Shown in pieces: positions 8,776-17,407 of a stretch of 64,000 bases of DNA. The position numbers were made by a program, and so were the translations under genes. Within the stretch, counting starts at the first letter, position 1, and each line of letters begins with the position of its first letter. This DNA comes from Streptomyces sp. A012304 (GTDB lineage Bacteria; Actinomycetota; Actinomycetes; Streptomycetales; Streptomycetaceae). The DNA is taken from NCBI RefSeq assembly GCF_026008495.1, contig NZ_BQUN01000106.1:32641-96640 (forward strand), read 5' to 3'. The notes under the pieces were generated by a model. The model was not told the DNA's origin. It saw nothing but the letters and a program-made list of their open reading frames with translations, and did not search any database.

Positions 8776-9263
8776 TCCCTGCCTCGTCCTCTAATCGGTC
8801 CGACGGGCCAAAACGCCCTTTGAGGCTACAGGAGAAGATCCCCCGTGCAATGGGGCCGTCGCAACAGAGCCTCGGGTATGACCGGCGGTTCCGTGCCTGT
8901 TCGGCCATGCGCGCATCGGGTCGGGTGTCACCGTCCGGGTACCAGCCGACGGCTCGTGACGTCTCCCGGCACAGGGCGGCTGACGTGGGAATTCGGCGGG
9001 TTCCGCACAAGCGGGTCCGGGCGTCGGCCGCGGGCCGCGAGGCGCCATGGGAAGCGGTCCCCGGGGCGGAATGAATGACCTAAAACCTCTGTGTGTGCAC
9101 GGCCTGTGAAGAGTGATCACCACATTACCCGCCGGGTATTTTCGGCCACCCGGTCCGTCATTTTCTGCCGCTCTGCATCGCGCTCTGTGCGGGCGTGGCG
9201 GCGATCGGTATGCTCCGGGCCGTATTGCGTCTGTCATTCGTCACCGCCCGGGCTCGGAGTTAC
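8776..9263. other. Divergent intergenic control region
   Basis: This 488-bp stretch separates the leftward radical SAM operon from the rightward deacetylase gene. I see no convincing coding frame: the open frames present lack a plausible ribosome site and resemble no known protein. It is noticeably less GC-rich between about 9065 and 9180. It holds the candidate leftward promoter at 8823-8850 and a possible -10 (TATGCT, 9209-9214) for the rightward gene. No cobalamin riboswitch-like structure was recognised. Confidence 0.6.
8823..8850 (-). promoter_or_regulatory. Candidate promoter of the leftward biosynthetic operon
   Basis: Read on the minus strand, TTGCAC (8850-8845) and TAGCCT (8828-8823) are separated by 16 bp. 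They fit a vegetative Streptomyces -35/-10 pair. Transcription would start about 40 bases upstream of the ATG at 8775. The assignment rests on sequence only. Confidence 0.45.
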
Positions 9264-10262
9264 ATGACAGAGATTCCTGACACGTGGTGCCCGACCGTCC
9301 TTCCGCATGTCGAGACGGTCGACGGCCGACTGCGTTTCATGGGGCGTCAGGTCGACGCCCTCGGCCCGCTGTCCGACCGTGAGGCCACCCTGCTGGCCCG
9401 CTGCGACGGCAGCCGGCCCCTCGACGGTTTCACCCCGGCGGAGCGCGCGGCCGTCGACCGCTGGCGGCAGCACGGGCTGCTGCTCATGGCTCCCCCGCTC
9501 ACCCCCGGCCGCGCGGAAGCGGAACCGCCCGTGATCGTCTCCCCGCACCCGGACGACGCCGCCCTGGCCCTCGGCGGGACGGTGGCCCGGTGCGGCGGCC
9601 GGTTCCTCGACGTGTTCAGCGTCGAGACCTGGACCAAGGACCCGTACTACGCCGAACGCCCGGCGACGACCCGGCGCCTGCTGCTGGACGAGGAGACGGT
9701 CGCCGCCCGGGTGCTGCGCGCCGGCGTGGAGCTGCTCGGGTTCGTCGACGCCGCCGACCGGGACCTCAGACGGGACCGCTTCTTCACCGACCCGGCCTGG
9801 TCCGACGGCTTCGCGCGGGAGGAGCCGGAGCTCTTCGACGCCGTCACCGAGCGGCTCGCCGCCCTGCTGTCCGGCGCCGGCCAGGTCTACGCGCCCCTGG
9901 GCGTCGGCGGCCACGTCGACCATGTCGCCTGCCGTGAGGCGGTGCTGGAACTCGTCCGCGGCGGGCGGCTCGGCGAGGCGCGCATCGCCTTCTACGAGGA
10001 CCAGCCGTACGCCCTGTTCTCCTCGGCGGAGGAGACCGCGCGCAAGCTCGGCGCGCGCCTGGCCGAGGCGGGGCTCGGCGACCTGCACCCCGAGCTGCTG
10101 CCCGTGGACGACACGGCCGCGCTCACCAAGTGCGAGGCGCTGGGCGCCTACCGCATCCAGGTGCGCAAGGGCATCGTCCGGCGCGTCCACCGCCACGACG
10201 TACGTCTCGCGCGGGACTCGGGCGTCCCGGCCGCCGAACGGGTGTGGCTGCTGCGCAAGTGA
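9264..10262 (+). CDS. PIG-L family deacetylase
   Basis: This 332-residue protein contains VSPHPDDAALALGG, the PIG-L/LmbE zinc motif (H95, D97, D98), and a third ligand histidine near H217 in GVGGHVDHV. About 90 residues precede the catalytic domain, longer than usual, and may form an extra N-terminal domain. Family members hydrolyse N-acetyl groups from sugars such as GlcNAc conjugates. The ATG at 9264 follows CGGAGT at a normal distance; an upstream in-frame start at 9195 lacks such a site. In this cluster it probably unmasks an amine on a sugar or aminocyclitol intermediate. The next gene, a regulator, follows after 36 bp. Confidence 0.88.
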   Translation: MTEIPDTWCPTVLPHVETVDGRLRFMGRQVDALGPLSDREATLLARCDGSRPLDGFTPAERAAVDRWRQHGLLLMAPPLTPGRAEAEPPVIVSPHPDDAALALGGTVARCGGRFLDVFSVETWTKDPYYAERPATTRRLLLDEETVAARVLRAGVELLGFVDAADRDLRRDRFFTDPAWSDGFAREEPELFDAVTERLAALLSGAGQVYAPLGVGGHVDHVACREAVLELVRGGRLGEARIAFYEDQPYALFSSAEETARKLGARLAEAGLGDLHPELLPVDDTAALTKCEALGAYRIQVRKGIVRRVHRHDVRLARDSGVPAAERVWLLRK

Positions 10263-10298
10263 CCGTCCCCCACGACAAGCAACCGTGAAGGGTTTCCC

Positions 10299-10934
10299 AT
10301 GTATGCACTGGCCCAGTCCCTGACCGCGTCGGACCTGGAGGTCCTCGCGGACGCGTGCGCCGAGGTGGGTCTCACCCTGCATGTGACGGATCCCGAGGCG
10401 GACCACGCGCCGCCGCCCGGCGCCCTGCTGGTCGCCTTCCACCGGGTCGCCGCCGCCCGGCCGGACGATCTGTCCGTGGAGGACCTCAAGGGCAGGGGCG
10501 GCTACGTCGTGGCCGTGCTGGACCGGATCTCGGCCACCGACGTCCTGGCGGCGGTCTCCAGCGGCTTCAGCTTCACGCTGGCCAGCCCCCTGCGGCGGGC
10601 CCGGCTGGTGGAGACCCTCAGCTACCTGAAGAGCGTCACACCGTCCGAGAACACGCAGGTGCTCACCCTGGACGGGAAGGGATCACTGAGCTCCCCGGCG
10701 AAGTCGTCGCCGGTGACCGACGCCGAGGCGAACCTGCTGCGCCTGCTGTCCGACCGTCCGGGCCAGATCGTCTCCCGCGAGGAGCTGACCGAGGCCACGG
10801 GCGGGGAGGACGTGAACAAGGTGACATCGGTCCTGAAGCAGAAGCTGCTGGACATCGAATCCGGAGCGAAGCTCCTGAAGATCCCGCACCTGGGCTTCCG
10901 GCTGGTGGGCACGGTCCACGAGGGCGGGAACTGA
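10299..10934 (+). CDS. Winged-helix regulator with a degenerate receiver-like N-terminus
   Basis: This 211-residue protein ends in an OmpR/PhoB-type winged-helix domain (about residues 135-205: VTDAEANLLRLLSDRPGQIV, SREELTE, then IPHLGFRLVG). The N-terminal 110 residues have receiver-like alternation (GGYVVAVLDRISATDVLAAV, then FTLASPLRRARLVETLSYL), but I cannot find the phospho-acceptor aspartate setting of a true response regulator. It may therefore sense a ligand or act without phosphorylation. The ATG at 10299 is the first in frame. Its stop overlaps the next gene's start (TGATG), which indicates coupled translation with the P-loop protein. It is a plausible cluster-situated regulator. 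The target is unknown. Confidence 0.75.
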   Translation: MYALAQSLTASDLEVLADACAEVGLTLHVTDPEADHAPPPGALLVAFHRVAAARPDDLSVEDLKGRGGYVVAVLDRISATDVLAAVSSGFSFTLASPLRRARLVETLSYLKSVTPSENTQVLTLDGKGSLSSPAKSSPVTDAEANLLRLLSDRPGQIVSREELTEATGGEDVNKVTSVLKQKLLDIESGAKLLKIPHLGFRLVGTVHEGGN

Positions 10935-11461
10935 TGCGGGCGGTGGTGCTCACCGGCGCGCCCGGCGTGGGCAAGACCAGGCTGGGGCACCAGCTGGTGA
11001 CCCGCTACGGCGTGCCGGCCGCCGCGATGGACTGCGATCCCGTGGTCCATCCCTGGAACGGCGGCGAGGAGATCTACGACCTGATGGCCGCGACCGTGCG
11101 CGCCGCCCTGCCCGTCTACGGGGCGTGGGGGGCGCGCGTCGTGGTCGTCAGCGGGGTGGTCCTCGTGGGCCGCGCCTACGAGCGCTTCCAGAAGGTGTTC
11201 GAGGAACTCGGCGTGGACGCCGTCTACTACGGCCTGCGGGCCGGGACCGAGGCGCTGGCCGCCCGCATCGAGAACGACGCGGGCGGCCTCCACTTCATCG
11301 AGGGCCGGCTGGCCGAGCGGCACCTCGACGCGGAGGTGCCCGATGTGCCCGGCGTCCGGCTGGTCGATACCACGCGGCTGACCCTGATGGAGGTGACGGA
11401 CGCGGTCGCGGCCCGGGAACGCGCCGAGCTGGGGCCGCGATGGCTGCCGCCACCCGGGTGA
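10934..11461 (+). CDS. P-loop NTPase/kinase-like protein
   Basis: This 175-residue protein begins MRAVVLTGAPGVGKTRLGHQ, a clear Walker A motif of the small-molecule kinase/AAA class. VVVVSGVVLVG later has a Walker B-like hydrophobic strand but no clean DE pair. Size and fold pattern resemble shikimate/gluconate-type or nucleotide kinases. It is translationally coupled to the upstream winged-helix regulator and ends one base before the convergent methyltransferase. It could phosphorylate a pathway intermediate, or act with the regulator as a nucleotide-dependent switch. I cannot choose between these from sequence. Confidence 0.7.
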   Translation: MRAVVLTGAPGVGKTRLGHQLVTRYGVPAAAMDCDPVVHPWNGGEEIYDLMAATVRAALPVYGAWGARVVVVSGVVLVGRAYERFQKVFEELGVDAVYYGLRAGTEALAARIENDAGGLHFIEGRLAERHLDAEVPDVPGVRLVDTTRLTLMEVTDAVAARERAELGPRWLPPPG

Positions 11462-12541
11462 TCACCGGAAGCGGCCGACCTCCAGGCCCTCGTCGCCGCG
11501 TCGCACCGAGAGGACGAATCCGTAGTAGTGGGTGGCCCCGATCCCGGTGACGTACTCCCGGACCTCGTCCCCGAGCGGGCCGGTGAGCTGCTGCTGTTCG
11601 TCGCGCGGGGCGAAGGCCGGCCAGCGCGGGGGTGTCGAGGGCCGCAGCAGCAGCCGTCCCGAGACCCCCAGGCGCCGCAGTTCGGCCTCCAGTTCGGAGA
11701 CGAAGAACGGCCCCCGCTCGTCCCCGTAGGCCGCGGCCTGGAGGAGGGCCTCGCCGGCCTCGGTGAGCAGCCCGGGGACCTGGCGCAGCAGCTCCCAGAA
11801 GAACTCCAGGCCGTCCAGCCCGGCCTCGCCGGCCAGCCAGCCGAGCGAGCCGCGTCGCAGCGGCAGGCAGGGCGGGTTGGAGATGACGAGGTCGAAGCGG
11901 GAGTCCAGCGACAGGGACATGATGTCCCCCTCGACGGCGGTCAGCCGGTCCCCCAGCCCGTTGATGTGGGCGTTGAGCGTGGCGGCCGCCGTGCACTCCG
12001 GGTTGACGTCGACCGACACCACGTCGGCGCCGTTCCTGGCCGCCGACAGGCCGAGGATGCCGGTGCCGCAGCCGAGGTCCAGGGCGGAGCGGACCCCGCG
12101 GCGCGCCGCCACCAGCCGGGACAGCGTCATCGAGTCGGTGCCGACCCAGGGGGCGTACGATCCGGTGTCCCGCCCCGCGGCCCGCCAGGCGGCGAGCAGC
12201 GCCATGCCGTCCCCGCGGACCAGGCAGTAGTCGGCCGACACCTTGCCGGACTCCTCGGACAGCACCCGGGCGCGCAGCAGCAGGTCGAGCAGCGGGCCGG
12301 GGACCTCCGCGCGGACGTCGGACTCGGCGACCCGGTCGCCGAAGACGAACAGGGAGGACAGGACGGACTCGGCGGACAGGGTGGTGGAGATCGCCGCCAG
12401 TGTGTCGGCGTTCCGCCACGGGGCCAGTTCACCGAGCCAGTCCCCGGCGAGTGTGAGCAGGTCGTGCTGCGGCAGCGTGAGCAGCCGATGCAGGCCGGCG
12501 TCGGCGAAGTCGTCGCCGGACATGCCGTCCACGGAAATCAT
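11462..12541 (-). CDS. Class I SAM-dependent methyltransferase
   Basis: This 359-residue protein has the SAM-binding motif ALDLGCGTGILGLSAA, then VVSVDVNPECTAAA, and the NPP motif in FDLVISNPPCLPL. That is the signature of the small-domain amino or imino methyltransferases (HemK/PrmC and RsmC group). The N-terminal 140 residues form a separate helical region. Its start overlaps the upstream SPASM radical SAM gene stop (ATGA), so both are made from one leftward transcript. In a cluster context it could N-methylate a product amine or carboxamide. A housekeeping PrmC-like role is less likely given this N-terminus and neighbourhood. Confidence 0.82.
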   Translation of the reverse strand: MISVDGMSGDDFADAGLHRLLTLPQHDLLTLAGDWLGELAPWRNADTLAAISTTLSAESVLSSLFVFGDRVAESDVRAEVPGPLLDLLLRARVLSEESGKVSADYCLVRGDGMALLAAWRAAGRDTGSYAPWVGTDSMTLSRLVAARRGVRSALDLGCGTGILGLSAARNGADVVSVDVNPECTAAATLNAHINGLGDRLTAVEGDIMSLSLDSRFDLVISNPPCLPLRRGSLGWLAGEAGLDGLEFFWELLRQVPGLLTEAGEALLQAAAYGDERGPFFVSELEAELRRLGVSGRLLLRPSTPPRWPAFAPRDEQQQLTGPLGDEVREYVTGIGATHYYGFVLSVRRGDEGLEVGRFR

Positions 12542-13692
12542 GACGTCTCCTCAGGGCCTTGGTGTTCCGGCTCGAAGATCGGCGTGAACGCCGCTTTCAA
12601 CTCCCGCAGCCGCTCCAGCGCGCGGGGCCCGGAGTACGGGGCGCAGCGCGCGATTTCCTCCTCCGAGATGCCGCCGAACAGATAGAGATTGACGACGTCG
12701 ATCGGGCCGGTGCAGCTCTTGCAATACGGAAAGCGTGGGCGGGGCTGCATGAACATGTCGTAGTGCTGGTGTTTCCCGAACTGTTCGTGAATCAGTTCGG
12801 GATTCTCCTTGATGTTGCCCATCGGTTTGAGCCATGCGTACGGGCAGCACGACACGTCTCCCTGACCGAAGAGCTGCACCATGGTGGCCGTCGCGTAGCA
12901 CCGCAGTGTGCGGACGCCGGTGCGGAGTTGATTCCCTATGTGTTCCACGAAGGCGCGCGGCGGAAGGACCGGGTACAACTCGTCGTAGCGCTCCAGCAGT
13001 GGCGCGAAATGGTCGCCGAGCGGCGGCGCGTGGGTCGTCCTGGTCTCTCCGCGGACCGGGAAGAAGTACAGCATCACGCCACGCCCGTACCGCTGGAGCA
13101 GGAACTCGGCGAAGTCCGCCTGGCCGGTGGCGTTCAGGTCGCTGATCACCGACTGGATCTCGATCGGGATGCCCAGCTCCACCGCGTGGTCCAGGTGGCG
13201 CATGATCACGTCGAAGAGCCGGTGCTGCTTCGGCGGCAGCCGGTGGCCGTTCATCTCCAGCGTGTGGCCGTCCAGGGAGAGGCACAGCTGGACGTTGCCG
13301 AGCGCGGCGAGCGCCTCCAGCCGGTGCGGCGTCAGGAAGGCGCCGTTGGTGATGACCTGCACGACCTCGTACTTCTCGCTGCACTCCGCGACGAATTCGG
13401 TGGAGCCCTTCAGCCAGAAGAACTCGCCGCCGCTGAGGCGCATGATGGGGCTGTCGACATGACGGTGGTAGGCGTCGAGGATCTCGTGCCAGTCCGCGCG
13501 CCGGTCGGTGGTCAGACGCAGCCTGGCGTCGGGGACCGCCATCAGGAGGTTGAAGTCCTCCGTGAGGCAGTAGGAACATCTCATCTGGCACAGCTGCTCC
13601 TCGATGACCATGTCGTTCATGAGGAGCTTGAGGCGCTGCTGCCCATCGCGATGCGCGAACATCGCATCACGGTAATGACTTTTCAGGGCCAT
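12538..13692 (-). CDS. Radical SAM/SPASM-type enzyme
   Basis: This 384-residue protein carries the radical SAM motif QLCQMRCSYC (C35, C39, C42) and a later cysteine-rich region: RCYATATMVQLFGQGDVSCC, followed by FPYCKSC. The latter resembles SPASM or twitch auxiliary-cluster domains. It has no cobalamin domain, unlike the other three radical SAM genes here. Enzymes of this type modify peptides or small molecules, or act as dehydrogenases. No obvious precursor peptide gene was found beside it. The ATG at 13692 lies 47 bases after a plausible promoter start. It is translationally coupled to the methyltransferase that follows. This gene is less GC-rich than its neighbours, which may mean separate acquisition. 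Confidence 0.85.
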   Translation of the reverse strand: MALKSHYRDAMFAHRDGQQRLKLLMNDMVIEEQLCQMRCSYCLTEDFNLLMAVPDARLRLTTDRRADWHEILDAYHRHVDSPIMRLSGGEFFWLKGSTEFVAECSEKYEVVQVITNGAFLTPHRLEALAALGNVQLCLSLDGHTLEMNGHRLPPKQHRLFDVIMRHLDHAVELGIPIEIQSVISDLNATGQADFAEFLLQRYGRGVMLYFFPVRGETRTTHAPPLGDHFAPLLERYDELYPVLPPRAFVEHIGNQLRTGVRTLRCYATATMVQLFGQGDVSCCPYAWLKPMGNIKENPELIHEQFGKHQHYDMFMQPRPRFPYCKSCTGPIDVVNLYLFGGISEEEIARCAPYSGPRALERLRELKAAFTPIFEPEHQGPEETS

Positions 13693-13745
13693 GCCTTATC
13701 ACCGCACCCAGGTCGTTTTCGCGCATGACTCACCGTCGGCCGACG

Positions 13746-13775
13746 AGTCTAAGTACGCCCGGAAGTCAGGGTCAA
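13746..13775 (-). promoter_or_regulatory. Candidate promoter for the SPASM radical SAM gene
   Basis: On the minus strand, TTGACC (13775-13770) and TAGACT (13751-13746) are separated by 18 bp, a good match to vegetative -35/-10 elements. It would give a leader of about 45 bases before the ATG at 13692. A separate TTGACA at 13863-13868 may be the -35 of the divergent carbamoyltransferase gene, but no good -10 follows it. Confidence 0.5.
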
Positions 13776-13932
13776 TGTGCCCACCCCACGCAGTGGCGGT
13801 TCGACTGGAACTCGACGTGATCCGGCCGGAGGATGGCTCATCTTCACCTAACGGCCGACCAGTTGACACGGGGTAGCGTTGCGTCCGTACTCGCCAAATC
13901 AGTAGGCCTGAACTGGCAGTAAGGACGGCAGG

Positions 13933-15639
13933 ATGCTCACTCTGGGGCTCGGCGGTTCCAACCATGACTTCTCGGCATGTCTGGTCGAGAACGGTGAGAT
14001 CGTCGTCGGTATTGAAGAGGAGCGGCTGACCCGCCGCAAATACGCCGTCAATGTGAATTCCCTGGCGAACGAGTGCTGGCGCTATTGCCTGACCACACGC
14101 GGGGTCCGGCTCGCCGAGGTGGAGGCGGTCGTCGCGGACGACACGCTGCTGCCCAGTTGCTACTTCCCGTTCCGCAGCAAGACGACCCTGATCCGGCATC
14201 ACATGGCGCACGCCACCAGTGCCTTCTACCCCTCGCCCTTCCCGGAGGCCGCGATCCTGGTGGTCGACGGCGCCGGCAGCCTGTTCGAGGGGCAGGGCGT
14301 GGAGACCCTGACCATGTCGGTCGGCAACGGCACGGAGATCACCGAGATCTCCAAGGTGTACGGGACCAATTGGAGCACCGACGGCCTGCGGGAGACCCGC
14401 GTCTACCAGGCCGGGGACAGCGACCACTCGCTGGGCTTCATGTACAAGGCGGTCAGCCGGGCCATCGGCTTCACCCTCTACGAGGAGGGCCCCTGGTACC
14501 TGACCGAGGACGGCAAGACCATGGGCCTCGCCCCCTACGGGGGCGACCGCTACCGGACGGAGTTCCACCGCTATCTCGACCTGCTGCCGGAGGGGCGGTT
14601 CGCGCTGCACCTGAAGGACGGCGGACTGCTGCACTTCGTCGAGCACGCCCTGGACGGGCTGGAGGGCGACGAGCGCTTCGCACGCGGCGCCGACCTCGCC
14701 TGGGCCGCCCAGGACCTGCTGGAGACCGCCGTCCTGCACGCCGCCGAGTGGCTGCACCGGGAGACCGGGCTGACCCGGCTCTGCCTGGCCGGCGGTGTCG
14801 TCCTCAACTCGGTGGCGAACGGCAAGATCCTGCGGAACACCCCGTTCACCGACATCTACGCCCAGCCGGCCGCGGGCGACAACGGCTGCGCGGTCGGCTG
14901 CGCCTACTACGGCTACCACGTCCTCGGTGAGCGGCCCCGACCGCGCGGCCCGAAGGCACCGAAGAGCGCGCCCCGGCCGCAGACCCACACCTACCTCGGC
15001 CGTTCGTACAGCACCGAGGAGATCCAGGCCGCGCTGGACGCCTCCGGTCTGCCGCACCGGCGGGTGGAGCACCCGGCCCGGCTGGCGGCCGAACTCCTCC
15101 CGCAGGGCGCGCTCATCGGCTGGTTCACCGGTGGCTCCGAGTTCGGGCCGCGTGCCCTCGGCCACCGCAGCATCCTCGCCGACCCCCGCCGCGCGGAGAT
15201 GAAGGACATCCTCAACGCCAAGGTCAAGCACCGCGAGGCGTTCCGGCCGTTCGCCCCCGCCGTCCTCGCCCACCGGGCCGCCGAGTACTTCGACCTCGAC
15301 ATCGAGTCGCCGTACATGCTGATCGTCGCGCCGGTGCGGGAGGACAAGCGCAAGGAGGTGCCGGCGATCACCCACGTCGACGGGACCGCGCGGGTGCAGA
15401 CCCTGACCCCGGAGGCGAACGGCCCCTTCTACGACCTCGTGGAACGGTTCGGTGAGCTCACCTCCGTGCCCGTGGTGCTCAACACCTCCTTCAACGACCG
15501 GGGCGAACCGATCGTGGAGACCCCCGAACAGGCGCTGGCCTTCTTCGGGCCGAGCCAGCTCGACTACCTCTTCCTGGAGGACTTCGTGGTCGCCCACAGC
15601 GCGACGGACCTCGACACGGTGACGGAGGGGGCCGCGTGA
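13933..15639 (+). CDS. NodU/CmcH-type carbamoyltransferase
   Basis: This 568-residue protein starts MLTLGLGGSNHDFSACL, the N-terminal ASKHA-fold of antibiotic and nodulation O-carbamoyltransferases. It carries the metal-binding IRHHMAHATSAFY motif and continues with ILVVDGAGSLFE. The C-terminal domain shows GEFGPRALGHRSI-type sequence (here SEFGPRALGHRSILADPR) and VVLNTSFNDRGEPIV. All are hallmarks of the family and the length is normal. It would move a carbamoyl group from carbamoyl phosphate through an adenylate onto a hydroxyl or amine of the product. The ATG at 13933 follows AAGGACGG. It begins a rightward operon, and its stop overlaps the aminotransferase start (GTGA). This is strong evidence that the final product carries a carbamate. 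Confidence 0.93.
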   Translation: MLTLGLGGSNHDFSACLVENGEIVVGIEEERLTRRKYAVNVNSLANECWRYCLTTRGVRLAEVEAVVADDTLLPSCYFPFRSKTTLIRHHMAHATSAFYPSPFPEAAILVVDGAGSLFEGQGVETLTMSVGNGTEITEISKVYGTNWSTDGLRETRVYQAGDSDHSLGFMYKAVSRAIGFTLYEEGPWYLTEDGKTMGLAPYGGDRYRTEFHRYLDLLPEGRFALHLKDGGLLHFVEHALDGLEGDERFARGADLAWAAQDLLETAVLHAAEWLHRETGLTRLCLAGGVVLNSVANGKILRNTPFTDIYAQPAAGDNGCAVGCAYYGYHVLGERPRPRGPKAPKSAPRPQTHTYLGRSYSTEEIQAALDASGLPHRRVEHPARLAAELLPQGALIGWFTGGSEFGPRALGHRSILADPRRAEMKDILNAKVKHREAFRPFAPAVLAHRAAEYFDLDIESPYMLIVAPVREDKRKEVPAITHVDGTARVQTLTPEANGPFYDLVERFGELTSVPVVLNTSFNDRGEPIVETPEQALAFFGPSQLDYLFLEDFVVAHSATDLDTVTEGAA

Positions 15640-16835
15640 GCGACGCCCCGAAGATGCGGTACGAGACTTGGCGGGCCCTCGCGCTGTGGGGGGAGGAAGA
15701 GGAGGCCGCAGCCCTGGAGGTGCTCAGGTCGCGGTCGCTGTTCCGCTACTACGGGCCGGACCTGCGCCACCGCACCGACGCCTTCGAGGCCGCGTTCTGC
15801 GAGGTGACGGGGGTCGCGCACACGGTCGCCGTGTCGTCCGGCACCGCCGCGCTCACCGCCGCGATGATCGGGCTCGGCATCCCGCCCGGGGCGGAGGTGA
15901 TCGTGCCCGGCGTGACCTTCGTCGGCAGTGTGAGCGCCGTCGTCGCGGCCCGGGGCGTCCCCGTCTTCGCGGAGGTCGACGACTCGCTGACCCTGGACCC
16001 CGCGCACCTGGAGGAACGGATCACCGGGCGCACCTGGGGCGTGATGCCGGTGCACCTCAACAACGTCGCCGCCGACATGGGGCCGATCCTCGAGGTCGCG
16101 CGCCGGCACGGGCTGCGGGTGATCGAGGACGCGGCGCAGGCCGCCGGTGTCAGCTACGGGGGACGGCCCGTGGGCGGGCTCGGTGACGCGGGCGCCTTCA
16201 GCTTCCAGCTCGACAAGAACATCACCGCCGGCGAGGGCGGCGCGGTCACCGTGTCCGACGCCGACGTGTACGACCGGGTGGCCCGTTACCAGGACCAGGG
16301 CGGCCAGTTCACGACCTCCAAGGGCGCCACGCGCGGCACCGGCGACCATCCGCCGTTCGTCGGCGCCAACCTGCGCATGACGGAGCTGACCGCCGCCATC
16401 CTGTCCGCGCAGCTGCCCCGGCTGGTCCCGATGTGCCGGCGGCTGCGCGACGTGGCCCGACAGGTGCGCGGCGAGACGGCCGACCTGCCGATCCGCTGGC
16501 GGCGGCTGCCGGACGAGGACGGCTCGGGCGGCGATCTCACCCTGTTCCTGGACTCGCGCCTCCAGGCGCGCGCACTGGTCGCCGACCTGAACGCCGCCGG
16601 CATCCCCGCGCACACCATGTACCAGGGGCAGCCGGTCACGGCCAACCGCGCGGTGCGGGAGGGGCGTACGCCCTGGGGCGTGGAGTGGGAGCGCCCGCCG
16701 CGTCTGCGGACCAGCGAGGCGCTGCTCGGCCGCTCGGTCACCATCGGCCTGGGGGCCGCCATGACCGACGAGGACGTCGACGCCCTCGTCATCGCCTTCC
16801 GCAAGTCCTACCAGGACATCACCCGAGCCCAGTGA
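15636..16835 (+). CDS. DegT/DnrJ/EryC1/StrS-type PLP aminotransferase
   Basis: This 399-residue protein contains VAVSSGTAALTAAM (phosphate binding), VIEDAAQAAGVSY (the PLP-ring aspartate) and FSFQLDKNITAGEGG. The lysine of the last motif is the Schiff-base residue. These define sugar and cyclitol aminotransferases of the DegT/StrS group. The length is normal. The GTG start overlaps the carbamoyltransferase stop. It would put an amino group on a keto-sugar or keto-cyclitol, consistent with a Gfo/Idh/MocA dehydrogenase and a deacetylase in the same cluster. The exact substrate is not predictable. Confidence 0.92.
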   Translation: MSDAPKMRYETWRALALWGEEEEAAALEVLRSRSLFRYYGPDLRHRTDAFEAAFCEVTGVAHTVAVSSGTAALTAAMIGLGIPPGAEVIVPGVTFVGSVSAVVAARGVPVFAEVDDSLTLDPAHLEERITGRTWGVMPVHLNNVAADMGPILEVARRHGLRVIEDAAQAAGVSYGGRPVGGLGDAGAFSFQLDKNITAGEGGAVTVSDADVYDRVARYQDQGGQFTTSKGATRGTGDHPPFVGANLRMTELTAAILSAQLPRLVPMCRRLRDVARQVRGETADLPIRWRRLPDEDGSGGDLTLFLDSRLQARALVADLNAAGIPAHTMYQGQPVTANRAVREGRTPWGVEWERPPRLRTSEALLGRSVTIGLGAAMTDEDVDALVIAFRKSYQDITRAQ

Positions 16836-16873
16836 ACGGACAGCACCCGCCGACAGTGGAGCGACGCACCGAC

Positions 16874-17362
16874 ATGACCCTGTACGACATCCCCGTCCGC
16901 ACCCTCGCCGGGGAGCCCGGTGACCTGAGCCGCTACCGGGGCAAGGCCCTGCTCGTGGTCAACGTGGCCTCCCGGTGCGGGCGCACCCCGCAGTACGCGG
17001 CCCTGGAGGAACTGCACCGGCGCTACGGGCCCCGCGGTTTCGCCGTCCTGGGCTTCCCCTGCAACCAGTTCGGGGAACAGGAGCCGGGCACCCCGGAGGA
17101 GATCCGGGAATTCTGCTCGACCACCTACGACGTCACCTTCCCGCTCTTCGAGAAGGTCGACGTCAACGGCGAGCGACGGCACCCGGTGTACGCCTTCCTC
17201 ACCGCCGCGCCCGACGAGCACGGGCAGGCGCGTGACATCGAGTGGAACTTCGAGAAGTTCCTCGTCTCGCCCGACGGCCGGGTGGCGCACCGCATCGGTT
17301 CCCGCGTCAAACCGGACGCCCCGGACGTCGTCGCCCGTATCGAAGCCCTGCTGCCCCACTGA
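16874..17362 (+). CDS. Glutathione peroxidase-family thiol peroxidase
   Basis: This 162-residue protein matches the glutathione peroxidase family, with VNVASRCGRTPQYAAL (peroxidatic C35 in place of selenocysteine), GFPCNQFGEQEPG and IEWNFEKFLV. The conserved Cys, Gln, Trp and Asn are therefore all present. Bacterial Cys-type members mostly use thioredoxin or mycothiol. The ATG at 16874 follows GGAG. It lies 38 bp after the aminotransferase and 45 bp before the P450, so it seems part of the same transcript. It might protect against peroxide from the oxidative enzymes or simply be a hitchhiking gene. Confidence 0.92.
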   Translation: MTLYDIPVRTLAGEPGDLSRYRGKALLVVNVASRCGRTPQYAALEELHRRYGPRGFAVLGFPCNQFGEQEPGTPEEIREFCSTTYDVTFPLFEKVDVNGERRHPVYAFLTAAPDEHGQARDIEWNFEKFLVSPDGRVAHRIGSRVKPDAPDVVARIEALLPH

Positions 17363-17407
17363 TCCACGCCCCGTCCCGGGCTGTACCACCGGAGAACCCC
17401 CCACATC

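Noticed and set aside
8791..9237. Small proteins encoded in the intergenic region
   Set aside because: Open frames exist on both strands, but they have no ribosome site, no recognisable motifs and arginine/proline-rich random composition.
8776..9263. Cobalamin riboswitch for the B12-dependent enzymes
   Set aside because: I looked for the B12-box and the paired-arm layout before the radical SAM operon and saw none.
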